In this document: piece after piece, positions 1 to 6,011 of the stretch | Layout: every line of letters starts with the position of its first letter | Numbering within the stretch: position 1 is the stretch's first letter | Assembly (NCBI GenBank): GCA_036154155.1 | Contig: JAYZLP010000048.1 | Coordinates: 1-16,432 of the forward strand | Source of the DNA: MGIIb-O5 sp036154155 | GTDB taxonomy: Archaea; Thermoplasmatota; Poseidoniia; Poseidoniales; Thalassarchaeaceae | Length of the DNA: 16,432 nucleotides | Reading direction: 5' to 3' | Position numbers and translations under genes: made by a program | The notes under the pieces: model-generated | Databases searched by the model: none | Seen by the model: only the letters and a program-made list of their open reading frames with translations | Told to the model about the DNA's origin: nothing

Positions 1-487
1 GCCTCTTCTCTTCCTCAATTTCCTTGATGGCCTGGACGGCTGGATCGGTGATTAGGATCTTCGGAAGTAGTTCTCTGGCAAGACGAGTGTTTCCGTCGTT
101 GTCCGTTTCTATCATACCCCATGGAGAGAGGATCGTCTCCTCGTCTTCCTCTGGAACTAGGTCATGATGAGGTACGAGATGATGGTTTAGAACATTGAAT
201 CTGTCATCGCCCACAGGTATGTCTTCATCTAGAAGGGCGCTTCTGGAAATGGTGACCCTTCCAGTCCTGCTCCTCCTCCTAGATGCAGCTTGCTCTCTGA
301 TGATTCCCATGATGCTGTCAATCTCGGAGGAGCCCGTGTCCAAATCGGTCTTCTTGGCGACCTCTTCGACCGTCATCCTCTTGATGGCATCCATATTTGC
401 ATCATCAGCTAGTTTATGCGCGTGCTCCTCGGAGACGCCCAGTTCAATTAGTCTCTTTTTTGTTGAGCTTTTGACCGCCACTCGCAT
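1..487 (-). CDS. rpoH: RNA polymerase subunit H (Rpo5/RpoH) with long N-terminal extension, 3' end cut by window
   Basis: The minus-strand frame starting at ATG 485-487 gives 162 residues before leaving the window. Residues about 97-154 match archaeal RNA polymerase subunit H, the homologue of the eukaryotic RPB5 C-terminal domain: FNVLNHHLVPHHDLVPEE, then LLPKILITDPAVQAI. Subunit H is part of the polymerase assembly near the jaw. Archaeal H is normally only about 80 residues, whereas here about 95 residues precede the conserved domain. This extension is charged and helical in its first 50 residues (KKRLIELGVSEEHAHKLADD) and has an Arg-rich segment at about 69-77. An AAGGGGGA stretch directly upstream of the ATG could serve as a ribosome binding site. 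In archaea rpoH usually precedes the rpoB/rpoA genes, which would lie to the left. The family call is firm; the function of the extension is unknown. Confidence 0.88.
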   Translation of the reverse strand, partial: MRVAVKSSTKKRLIELGVSEEHAHKLADDANMDAIKRMTVEEVAKKTDLDTGSSEIDSIMGIIREQAASRRRSRTGRVTISRSALLDEDIPVGDDRFNVLNHHLVPHHDLVPEEDEETILSPWGMIETDNDGNTRLARELLPKILITDPAVQAIKEIEEEKR

Positions 488-532
488 TCCCCCTTGGCCA
501 GCAAAATCAGGGGCCAGTGCTTCGTTCAGGAG

Positions 533-606
533 AGGGCCCGGGGGGATTCGAACCCCCGGCCACCGGGTTAAAAGCCCGGTGCTCTACCTGACTAAGCTAC
601 AGGCCC
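533..606 (-). tRNA. tRNA-Lys (anticodon UUU)
   Basis: The minus strand folds as a complete cloverleaf. The acceptor stem is GGGCCTG/CGGGCCC (one G-U pair), the D stem GCTT/GAGC, the anticodon stem CCGGG/CCCGG around loop CTTTTAA (anticodon TTT), and the T arm GGGGG-TTCGAAT-CCCCC. No intron is needed and CCA is not encoded. The base at the discriminator position (533 complement) reads U, which is not what I expect for an archaeal tRNA-Lys. The gene lies 45 bases upstream of rpoH on the same strand. Confidence 0.95.
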
Positions 607-641
607 ATGGCTGATGCTGGGCTATTGGCGGACCGTAGGGG

Positions 642-651
642 TATTTTTGAA
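642..651 (-). promoter_or_regulatory. Possible TATA box for tRNA-Lys
   Basis: The minus strand reads TTCAAAAATA about 36-45 bases upstream of the mature tRNA 5' end. This fits an archaeal box A if the precursor carries a leader of some 10-15 bases. It is an A/T-rich island in an otherwise G/C-rich 162-base gap (607-768) in which I see no gene. Assignment by position only. Confidence 0.35.
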
Positions 652-768
652 CCTACCGGCAAAGGCACTGCTAGCCCGTGACCGGCTGCGCCACCCCTGG
701 GGGTCTGGGAGGCAAACGCTAGTTGGGGCTTGTGCGCATAAAGCTTTGTGGAATTTAGGTGAAGAAAG

Positions 769-2145
769 ATGGGAAATCTCAACTCCTCCGACGATTCAAG
801 GATTGCCTCAAAAATTGTTGAAATATCTGTTGGGGGCCATGGCCCATGGAAACTAACTGTCCCTAAGACGGTATATCCACCGAGGGAGGACACTAGGTTA
901 CTAGCAGAAGCTATCTTGTCATTGGGTGTAGAGCCTTCTACGGCCGTCGAGGTTGGTTGTGGATCGGGGGTTATCTCAATTCTACTTGCTGAGATGGGAT
1001 GGGATGTATTTGCATTTGACGTGAACCCCTATGCCGTTGCATCGGCAAGATGGAATGTGGATGAGCATGGGCAATCGGATAGAGTAAGTGTGACTGAGGG
1101 GGGTGTGGGTGAGCAGGGCTGGGAAATTCCGGAAGGGGCTAAACTTCTAGTTTGGAATCTGCCTTACCTAACCCCTGATGAAGAGGCCGTTAGGCTTGAG
1201 CCGATTGAAGAAGCCTCGATGACCGATATCCCAAATGGGGGATGGTCAGCAGAACTGATGAAGCACGTATGTTCTCATGAAGAAGATGGATTAATTGTAT
1301 TGCTGTTGATGCGATCTGACCCGAGAAGCCCTAGCAATAAAAGAGACTGGGTCAGAAACGGATGGTCATGTAGAGTCATCAATAGATTGCGTATGGGGGG
1401 AGAGAGAATTGAGTCCGTTGGATTCTGGAAACCGGGAAGCGGGGTGGAGGCCGTGACAGTTGAAGAGTGTGGTTCCACAATGACGGAGGCCGGGTCCCTC
1501 CCGGACCGAGGTTGGCAGAGGATTAGGGCGAGAAGGCAGACAAAGGGGCGTGGCAGGGGGGGTTCAGTATGGGAATTCCAAGAAGGCGATGTTGCAGCTA
1601 CCTGGAAATTGGCAATTGAAGACGGTTCTGAGATTCCACATGGACTAGTCCAGACTGCTGTTGGTAGCGCCATAGCTGAGAATATCGGTTGCAGGACAAA
1701 ATGGCCTAATGACCTTGTGGACAAATCTGGAATGAAAATGGGCGGGATTATTGCAGAGTCATCCAGTAATGAGGCTGGCATGAGGGTCGGAGTAGGGATC
1801 AACTCCTGCCCCAGGATAGTCACTGGAGAGAAGGTTTCAGGGTGGTCGGAAACTCTCGGCGACGGCTCTGCGGAGTCCGTATTCCGTATTATCGACGCTT
1901 CACTATCGGGGATTTTTGAAGCGGTGCCTGGGCTGCCAAAGCCGGGCATTGAATTTCTACTTGAGCACTCGTGGAGGGGGATTTCTTCCTCGCTATCCGA
2001 GGGGGCTTTCCCTCGCGCCTTAGGCAGGGGAACGAGGGTGGTGGGACTGGACGAGAGTGGTGGTTTGATTCTAGAGGATGAGGGGGAGGTGTCTGTAATC
2101 ACAGATGTAGATGAGCTTGTGTGGTTTTTCCCTAGCGACTTCTAG
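769..2145 (+). CDS. Fusion: HemK/PrmC-like methyltransferase + biotin-protein ligase (BirA catalytic type)
   Basis: A 458-residue protein joining two enzymes. Residues about 30-225 are a class I SAM-dependent methyltransferase of the HemK/Mtq2 kind: YPPREDTRLL at 36-45, SAM motif I EVGCGSG at 61-67, and an NLPY motif at 130-133 where release-factor glutamine methyltransferases usually have NPPY. Residues about 229-458 are a biotin-protein ligase: ECGSTMTEA (233-241), the biotinyl-AMP loop RRQTKGRGRGGSVW (255-268), TKWPNDL (310-316), KMGGIIAES with the catalytic-type Lys 323 (323-331), VGVGIN (340-345), and a C-terminal SH3-like segment from about 419. There is no N-terminal DNA-binding domain, so it is probably not a repressor. 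The likely substrate is the biotin carrier encoded at 14613-15020. AGGTGA six bases before ATG 769 supports the start. Its 3' end overlaps the convergent Pop5 gene by 14 bases. Substrate of the methyltransferase half is inferred. Confidence 0.88.
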   Translation: MGNLNSSDDSRIASKIVEISVGGHGPWKLTVPKTVYPPREDTRLLAEAILSLGVEPSTAVEVGCGSGVISILLAEMGWDVFAFDVNPYAVASARWNVDEHGQSDRVSVTEGGVGEQGWEIPEGAKLLVWNLPYLTPDEEAVRLEPIEEASMTDIPNGGWSAELMKHVCSHEEDGLIVLLLMRSDPRSPSNKRDWVRNGWSCRVINRLRMGGERIESVGFWKPGSGVEAVTVEECGSTMTEAGSLPDRGWQRIRARRQTKGRGRGGSVWEFQEGDVAATWKLAIEDGSEIPHGLVQTAVGSAIAENIGCRTKWPNDLVDKSGMKMGGIIAESSSNEAGMRVGVGINSCPRIVTGEKVSGWSETLGDGSAESVFRIIDASLSGIFEAVPGLPKPGIEFLLEHSWRGISSSLSEGAFPRALGRGTRVVGLDESGGLILEDEGEVSVITDVDELVWFFPSDF

Positions 2146-2497
2146 CTGGACGCTCGAGACCCAATCTCTTCCTAACTAGTCGGATTTTCCCTGACTTGGT
2201 CAGGGTGGATATCGAGGGAGAGTCGTTCAGAGTTGAAACAACCTTATCGGAATCTGTCAAATTGACCCTAATTACACATATTGACTGGTTTTCCGACCTT
2301 ACTACATCAAAGAGTCTCCATTGTGTGTCGTCAAGCAAATCGCCTAGGGTCTTCTTGATGGAGTTCCGTGAGGTTTGTGGATTTTCGACCTGGAATCCTA
2401 TCCACCTGTGTTTCCCTCTAGAGGCCTTGCCCTGCTTCTTCACGTGTTGCCGGAGGGGGCATTCACTTAACGCATAAGGGGGTGCTAGTGGGGTCAA
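2132..2497 (-). CDS. rnp2: RNase P protein component 2 (Rnp2/Pop5 family)
   Basis: A small basic protein of up to 121 residues matching the Pop5/Rnp2 family, a protein subunit of archaeal RNase P that binds the catalytic RNA and supports tRNA 5' processing. The family pattern is visible as KHRWIGFQV near residue 29, a helical segment TLGDLLDD, the strand SICVIRVN, and the C-terminal SGKIRLVRKRLG that corresponds to the usual SGTIK-LRRK ending. Length is typical. The start is uncertain: TTG 2495-2497 overlaps the FtsZ-like stop as TTGA, which suggests translational coupling, but a GTG at 2441-2443 would give a shorter and more typical N-terminus. The gene is convergent with the methyltransferase/ligase gene and shares 14 bases with it. 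Confidence 0.72.
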   Translation of the reverse strand: MTPLAPPYALSECPLRQHVKKQGKASRGKHRWIGFQVENPQTSRNSIKKTLGDLLDDTQWRLFDVVRSENQSICVIRVNLTDSDKVVSTLNDSPSISTLTKSGKIRLVRKRLGLERPARSR

Positions 2498-3399
2498 AGG
2501 CCGCTTACAACGGCAACAAGCCTTAGTCGGCCAACCATATCGTCACTAGTTCTTGCGCCCATAATAACCTGGCAGTCGGGGTCCATAGAGGAAACGAAGG
2601 CATCTGTTATCTGGTCGAGGTGTGAGAGGGTCATGTCGGGCCCCCCCTCCAATTGCACGAGACAGCCTTTTGCCCCTTGAATTTCCAGTTCTGAAAGTGG
2701 AGAGTTGCGTGCCATTTCAACAACTGATCCGGGCAGTTCTGTAGTTCCCGTGCCAACAATAAGAGTTGCATTCCCTGGCTTCTCAATTATCGACCTCATG
2801 TCCATCAAATCGAGGTTTATTGTACCTACCTCAGCAATTGTCGTGACCAGTCCCTCTACCAGTTCCTCTATCCAACCAGAGCCAGTAATCCAATCCGTCT
2901 TACGCTTTCTGGCTTGCCATGCGAGTCTTTCCATACTCACCCTGATGCAGACGTGAGAATTGGAATCCAAACTAGAAACCGCCTCGTTGGCTATTGAACA
3001 CCTCAGTGGTTGTTCGGCGAATGGCAAGCCGGCTATCGATAGAACTAGGCAGCCACTCTGTTTTGCTACTGATGCTATTTCGGAAGATGCGCCTGAGCCC
3101 ATCCCGCCCCCTAGTCCCGTCAGAATCAACATTATCTCGGCCTTCTCGATTAGTGGCATCACAGAATCCAAGCCCTCCCTGAGCCTATGTGTTGCCATCA
3201 TGGGGAGGGCGGCAGCACCCTTTCCCTCACCCCCTGCATCCAGGAAAAGGCAGTTAGCCGTGTTTGCCCCCTCGAACGAAGATTCGTCCGCATCAATTAG
3301 GAGAAGTTCAGAGAGGTCTTGACAGCGGGAGTGCGCCTGTGTTGCCCATATACAACCAATGCCGCCGACGCCGACAATGAGTATGGCGCCCTCCTCCAT
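2494..3399 (-). CDS. Divergent FtsZ-family (tubulin superfamily) GTPase-like protein
   Basis: This 301-residue protein follows the FtsZ layout from end to end. The N-terminal nucleotide loop is GVGGIGCIW (10-18). The tubulin signature loop is GLGGGMGSGA (95-104), where FtsZ has GGGTGT, so Met 100 replaces the conserved Thr. The T7 catalytic loop keeps N195, D197 and D200 (INLDLMDMR). The C-terminal half keeps SPLSELEIQGAKG (233-245), GGPDMTL (252-258) and DPDCQVIMGA (273-282). The protein stops at the end of the folded core, so it lacks the C-terminal tail used by classical FtsZ to bind SepF or FtsA. FtsZ polymerises at the membrane in division; this one may be a specialised paralogue with altered nucleotide handling. 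Its stop overlaps the Pop5 start; the TPR gene lies 34 bases upstream on the same strand, so the three probably form a unit. Confidence 0.85.
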   Translation of the reverse strand: MEEGAILIVGVGGIGCIWATQAHSRCQDLSELLLIDADESSFEGANTANCLFLDAGGEGKGAAALPMMATHRLREGLDSVMPLIEKAEIMLILTGLGGGMGSGASSEIASVAKQSGCLVLSIAGLPFAEQPLRCSIANEAVSSLDSNSHVCIRVSMERLAWQARKRKTDWITGSGWIEELVEGLVTTIAEVGTINLDLMDMRSIIEKPGNATLIVGTGTTELPGSVVEMARNSPLSELEIQGAKGCLVQLEGGPDMTLSHLDQITDAFVSSMDPDCQVIMGARTSDDMVGRLRLVAVVSGL

Positions 3400-3433
3400 G
3401 ACCCTGCCATGTATGTCTAGTGTTTAGTGTGTA

Positions 3434-3739
3434 CTAATCATAAGAGAGGTATCTCTGATATCTTCTCCTCTCGTCTCTAGCCCATGCGTTATCTGGCTCA
3501 ATCTCCAGGACCTTGTCGTAGTATTCGATAGCGGCCTCGAAGTCGGAGAGATGTCTTCCATTCATATGCCCGAGGATATTGAGAACTGGAACACATCTTG
3601 GATCTTCGTCGAGCATACCGAGGAGGATTTCCTCGGCACCAGAAATGTCCATCATCTCCATCTTGTTCTCAGCTGAGTCCAGGAGTGAGATTTGAGTCTC
3701 GGAAAGGCGATAGACGTTGCGCCAGCTTGGGTTCGCCAT
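3434..3739 (-). CDS. Small TPR-repeat protein
   Basis: A soluble 101-residue protein of helical repeats. Residues about 64-97 form a clear tetratricopeptide repeat (FEAAIEYYDKVLEIEPDNAWA), and residues about 31-60 form a weaker one ending in LNILGHM. No signal peptide or membrane segment is present. TPR modules mediate protein-protein contacts, so it is probably an adaptor; the partner is unknown. It is the first gene of the minus-strand group with the FtsZ-like and Pop5 genes, which makes a role around the FtsZ-like protein possible but unproven. The minus-strand AACTAATACG about 25 bases before the ATG looks like a TATA box and would give a nearly leaderless message. Confidence 0.75.
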   Translation of the reverse strand: MANPSWRNVYRLSETQISLLDSAENKMEMMDISGAEEILLGMLDEDPRCVPVLNILGHMNGRHLSDFEAAIEYYDKVLEIEPDNAWARDERRRYQRYLSYD

Positions 3740-3760
3740 GACCTTCCTGACTCTTCTTTC

Positions 3761-3770
3761 CGTATTAGTT
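3761..3770 (-). promoter_or_regulatory. Possible TATA box for the TPR/FtsZ-like/Pop5 unit
   Basis: The minus strand reads AACTAATACG centred about 26 bases before the TPR gene start at 3739. That is archaeal box A spacing for a transcript starting at or near the ATG. Confidence 0.4.
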
Positions 3771-3837
3771 TGGCGAGTACGTGGTATGCTTCAGAATGTG
3801 GGTTTCGGGGGAGAGTTGCAAGTTGTCGACGTGGAAC

Positions 3838-3845
3838 GTTAATAG
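3838..3845 (+). promoter_or_regulatory. Possible TATA box for the cytochrome operon
   Basis: GTTAATAG lies about 45 bases before ATG 3887. With usual archaeal spacing transcription would begin near 3867, leaving a leader of about 20 bases that contains the SD-like TTGAGGG at 3874-3880. The 147-base divergent gap 3740-3886 holds no other gene that I can see. Confidence 0.35.
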
Positions 3846-3886
3846 CCTCGTTTCAGGTGGCTCGTCACGTACGTTGAGGGTTCACC

Positions 3887-4696
3887 ATGAGGTCCGCTCT
3901 TACTAGCTCCAGAAGGCTGTTCGTAATGGGCATAGTCGCGCTTCTGTTGGCAGGGGGCGTACAGGCCTTCCACACAGGGGTAGGAGGAGACGCAAACGGT
4001 GATGGGGATGTGGCAATAGCTGGTTGCACATGCCACTCGGCTGAGCCTGACAACTCAGTAACTCTGATCCTTACCGATGTCCCGTACAGGTATGAGCCTG
4101 GAGTTGTTTACGAAATGAAAATACAGATAATTGGAGGCCCGGATATCGATACTGATTCTGGGACTGGGGGATTCTCAATGAGAGTCACGGATGGAACCCT
4201 AGGCGGTTCTGAGGGATCCGAGAATTTGGTACAGAACTGGGAGGATGATGCGCAGACACTGACCCATACTGACCCGGGATCTCAGACCGTAGACAGAACC
4301 TGGCACATCTCTTGGACCGCGCCCTCGGCCGACACGGGCGTGGTGTCCGTATGGTTATCAGGCAATTCAGTGAATGGCGATGGTGTTCCTTCCGAGCTTG
4401 ACAGATGGAACCGGCTTAGCACTACCATAGATGAAGGCGAAGATGGGGGGGTCAGGACAGTGTTCGCGGGCAATGGGGACATTGAGCCTCCGGCACCCGC
4501 GGAGGAGGGTATTGACCTGCACCACATGGGAGCAGGGTTGAGGGCCCACTGGCTTGGGCTGCTTGGTTTCGCTGCTGTCGTAATTGTGATTATTTTCTGC
4601 GGGCTGATGCTGAGATATGGTTTCTCCAGACACTACGAGGGAAGAAGCAATCTACTTAGATTGCGAATAAAGCATCAGAGGAGGGGGGACCAGTAA
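3887..4696 (+). CDS. Secreted, membrane-anchored reeler-like (choice-of-anchor V type) protein with CTCH motif
   Basis: A 269-residue exported protein. Residues 1-27 are a signal peptide (RR, hydrophobic stretch, VQA). Just after it comes a GCTCHSAEP segment at 46-54 (C47, C49, H50). A beta-rich reeler-like domain follows to about residue 182: VPYRYEPGVVYEMKIQI, GGFSMRV, WHISWTAPSADTGVVSVWL, GNSVNGDG. A single membrane helix at about 222-242 leaves a short basic tail, RRGDQ at the end, in the cytoplasm. Families with this domain often carry CxxCH near the N-terminus; here the spacing is CxCH, so covalent heme is not assured. It opens the Rieske/cytochrome b operon, where a c-type cytochrome would be expected, which makes an electron-transfer or assembly role plausible but unproven. 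The stop overlaps the next start by one base (TAATG). Confidence 0.8.
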   Translation: MRSALTSSRRLFVMGIVALLLAGGVQAFHTGVGGDANGDGDVAIAGCTCHSAEPDNSVTLILTDVPYRYEPGVVYEMKIQIIGGPDIDTDSGTGGFSMRVTDGTLGGSEGSENLVQNWEDDAQTLTHTDPGSQTVDRTWHISWTAPSADTGVVSVWLSGNSVNGDGVPSELDRWNRLSTTIDEGEDGGVRTVFAGNGDIEPPAPAEEGIDLHHMGAGLRAHWLGLLGFAAVVIVIIFCGLMLRYGFSRHYEGRSNLLRLRIKHQRRGDQ

Positions 4697-5145
4697 TGAA
4701 AGATGACGTCGTTCTGAAAATGCTCAGGCAGGTCGCTTCCGGGGAGGTCAGTGTAGAAGACGCAAGGGAGGCACTAGAGGGAGTCAGTCTCAGTGAGGAA
4801 GCCTACGACTCAGCAGTAAACCATGGAGTGTTCAACGAAGCGACTCCGGGTTCAATAGTCAGAGCCAGTGTTTCTCCTTCGGGCGACTCTTGGCTGGTGA
4901 TTCTAATAGGGCTCTGGGGGATAATTTGGTCACTATACTGGGCCGGCTCTCTTTCATACGGCCTTTACAACCATTGGGATCAGCAGCTACTTTCATTCTT
5001 CTTGGCGATGCTTCTGCTTACCGTAATCATCCTAGGAATGGTCTACATGAAGTACGTAATGCCCGACATACTCATAGTGAAGAATCGCAGGGGGAAGTAC
5101 ATAACTCCGAAAGACCCAGATTCTTGGAAGCAATACAAGGTGTGA
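4696..5145 (+). CDS. Two-helix membrane protein with SHOCT-like N-terminus, function unknown
   Basis: A 149-residue protein. Residues 5-28 (VVLKMLRQVASGEVSVEDAREALE) resemble short helical modules of the SHOCT type, which often precede membrane segments. Two hydrophobic helices lie at about 66-86 and 98-120, followed by a basic cytoplasmic-looking tail (KNRRGKYITPKDP). I do not recognise the family. Its start overlaps the stop of the reeler-like gene and its own stop is two bases before the Rieske start, so all three are almost certainly cotranslated. It may be an accessory or assembly subunit of the Rieske/cytochrome b complex. Confidence 0.72.
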   Translation: MKDDVVLKMLRQVASGEVSVEDAREALEGVSLSEEAYDSAVNHGVFNEATPGSIVRASVSPSGDSWLVILIGLWGIIWSLYWAGSLSYGLYNHWDQQLLSFFLAMLLLTVIILGMVYMKYVMPDILIVKNRRGKYITPKDPDSWKQYKV

Positions 5146-5147
5146 TT

Positions 5148-6002
5148 ATGGCTAGAAGATTCAAACTGAGACCCGTAGGGGAAAGCGGTTCCGAATCTGA
5201 TGATGAAACACCATTCATAGACAGGAGGGAGTTCATGAGACACTCATTCAACACGGCGGCTGGAGTGATCACCGTGGCTAGTCTCGGGAGCGTTGGTTTT
5301 GCATCTCTGTTGATGGGGCAGGCTGAGGCATCGGGTGGCGACTCTGCCGTAAGGTACTGGGTGCCCACGGGTGCGGAGGATACCGTATGGTACGGAGATA
5401 GCCATCTGGAGCCGATGACCTACCAGTCATTCGTAGATGCTGCGTCAACCTCTTCGACGGGCATGGCTGCTGCACAGGGAGTGTGGTCGGGTTTGCCAAT
5501 CAATGCAATCTATGTCCCCCATGAAGAGAATAAGACAGCGGCTCTTGTTGAAAACAAGCCAAGATTCCAATTCCTTGACGGTTACTCGGTAGATGGCGGT
5601 TATGTCGGGTCTGGCTACGAGATGGATGACGACTCGCAGTTCGAACCACTCAGAATTCATGACAACCTAATCATTGTCTTTTCGAGGTGCCCACATTTGT
5701 GCTGCATTCCAGGCTGGCAACTGGTAGCAAATGAGTTCACAGCGGATCAGTGGTTCCCTAACGGGACGGACTCAGGGGGAAACAAACTATTCTGTATTTG
5801 CCATTCTTCGAGATTCGATCCGACCGTGATTGAGAAGAACCGAAACACGAATCGTTCTGATGGGGCCCAATTCGAGTACTTCGGAATAAAGAGGACCGGG
5901 GGTCCGGCACCTGTCGGGATGCCTTTGGTCCCATTCGTTCTGAATGGAGACATGATTGAGGCCCTTCCAGACTTCAAGGACTGGTATGCATATTGTGACT
6001 GA
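5148..6002 (+). CDS. Rieske [2Fe-2S] protein, Tat-type N-terminus
   Basis: This 284-residue protein is the high-potential electron acceptor of a cytochrome bc-type complex, taking an electron from quinol at the outer face. The N-terminus has a twin-arginine-like motif (DRREFM, 25-30) and a hydrophobic helix at about 37-57 that should stay as membrane anchor. Box I is CPHLCC (181-186) and box II CICHSS (216-221). By analogy with known Rieske structures C181, H183, C216 and H219 bind the cluster and C186-C218 form the disulfide. Cys 185 replaces the usual glycine of box I. The insert between the boxes is about 29 residues. The start is the ATG at 5148, two bases after the previous stop; the frame stays open upstream to 4890, but that part overlaps the preceding gene and is not needed. 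Confidence 0.92.
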   Translation: MARRFKLRPVGESGSESDDETPFIDRREFMRHSFNTAAGVITVASLGSVGFASLLMGQAEASGGDSAVRYWVPTGAEDTVWYGDSHLEPMTYQSFVDAASTSSTGMAAAQGVWSGLPINAIYVPHEENKTAALVENKPRFQFLDGYSVDGGYVGSGYEMDDDSQFEPLRIHDNLIIVFSRCPHLCCIPGWQLVANEFTADQWFPNGTDSGGNKLFCICHSSRFDPTVIEKNRNTNRSDGAQFEYFGIKRTGGPAPVGMPLVPFVLNGDMIEALPDFKDWYAYCD

Positions 6003-6011
6003 GGTGAAGAG

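Noticed and set aside
195..614. 139-residue plus-strand frame
   Set aside because: Antisense to rpoH and runs through tRNA-Lys; the minus-strand frame has a clear family match.
625..715. tRNA-like stretch on the minus strand (GGTGGCGCAGCCGGT ... GGTTCAA ...) next to tRNA-Lys
   Set aside because: A six-pair AGGGGT/ACCCCT stem can be drawn, but the T arm does not pair, no anticodon loop with U33 can be placed, and the D arm fails. It is not a tRNA gene.
597..893. 98-residue minus-strand frame
   Set aside because: Overlaps the tRNA and the start of the methyltransferase gene; low-complexity composition and no family features.
1275..2102. 275-residue minus-strand frame antisense to the biotin ligase
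   Set aside because: Ser/Pro-rich shadow composition; the plus strand carries all ligase motifs.
4890..5147. N-terminal extension of the Rieske frame upstream of ATG 5148
   Set aside because: Lies inside the preceding membrane-protein gene in another frame; the Tat-type start at 5148 is sufficient and correctly placed.
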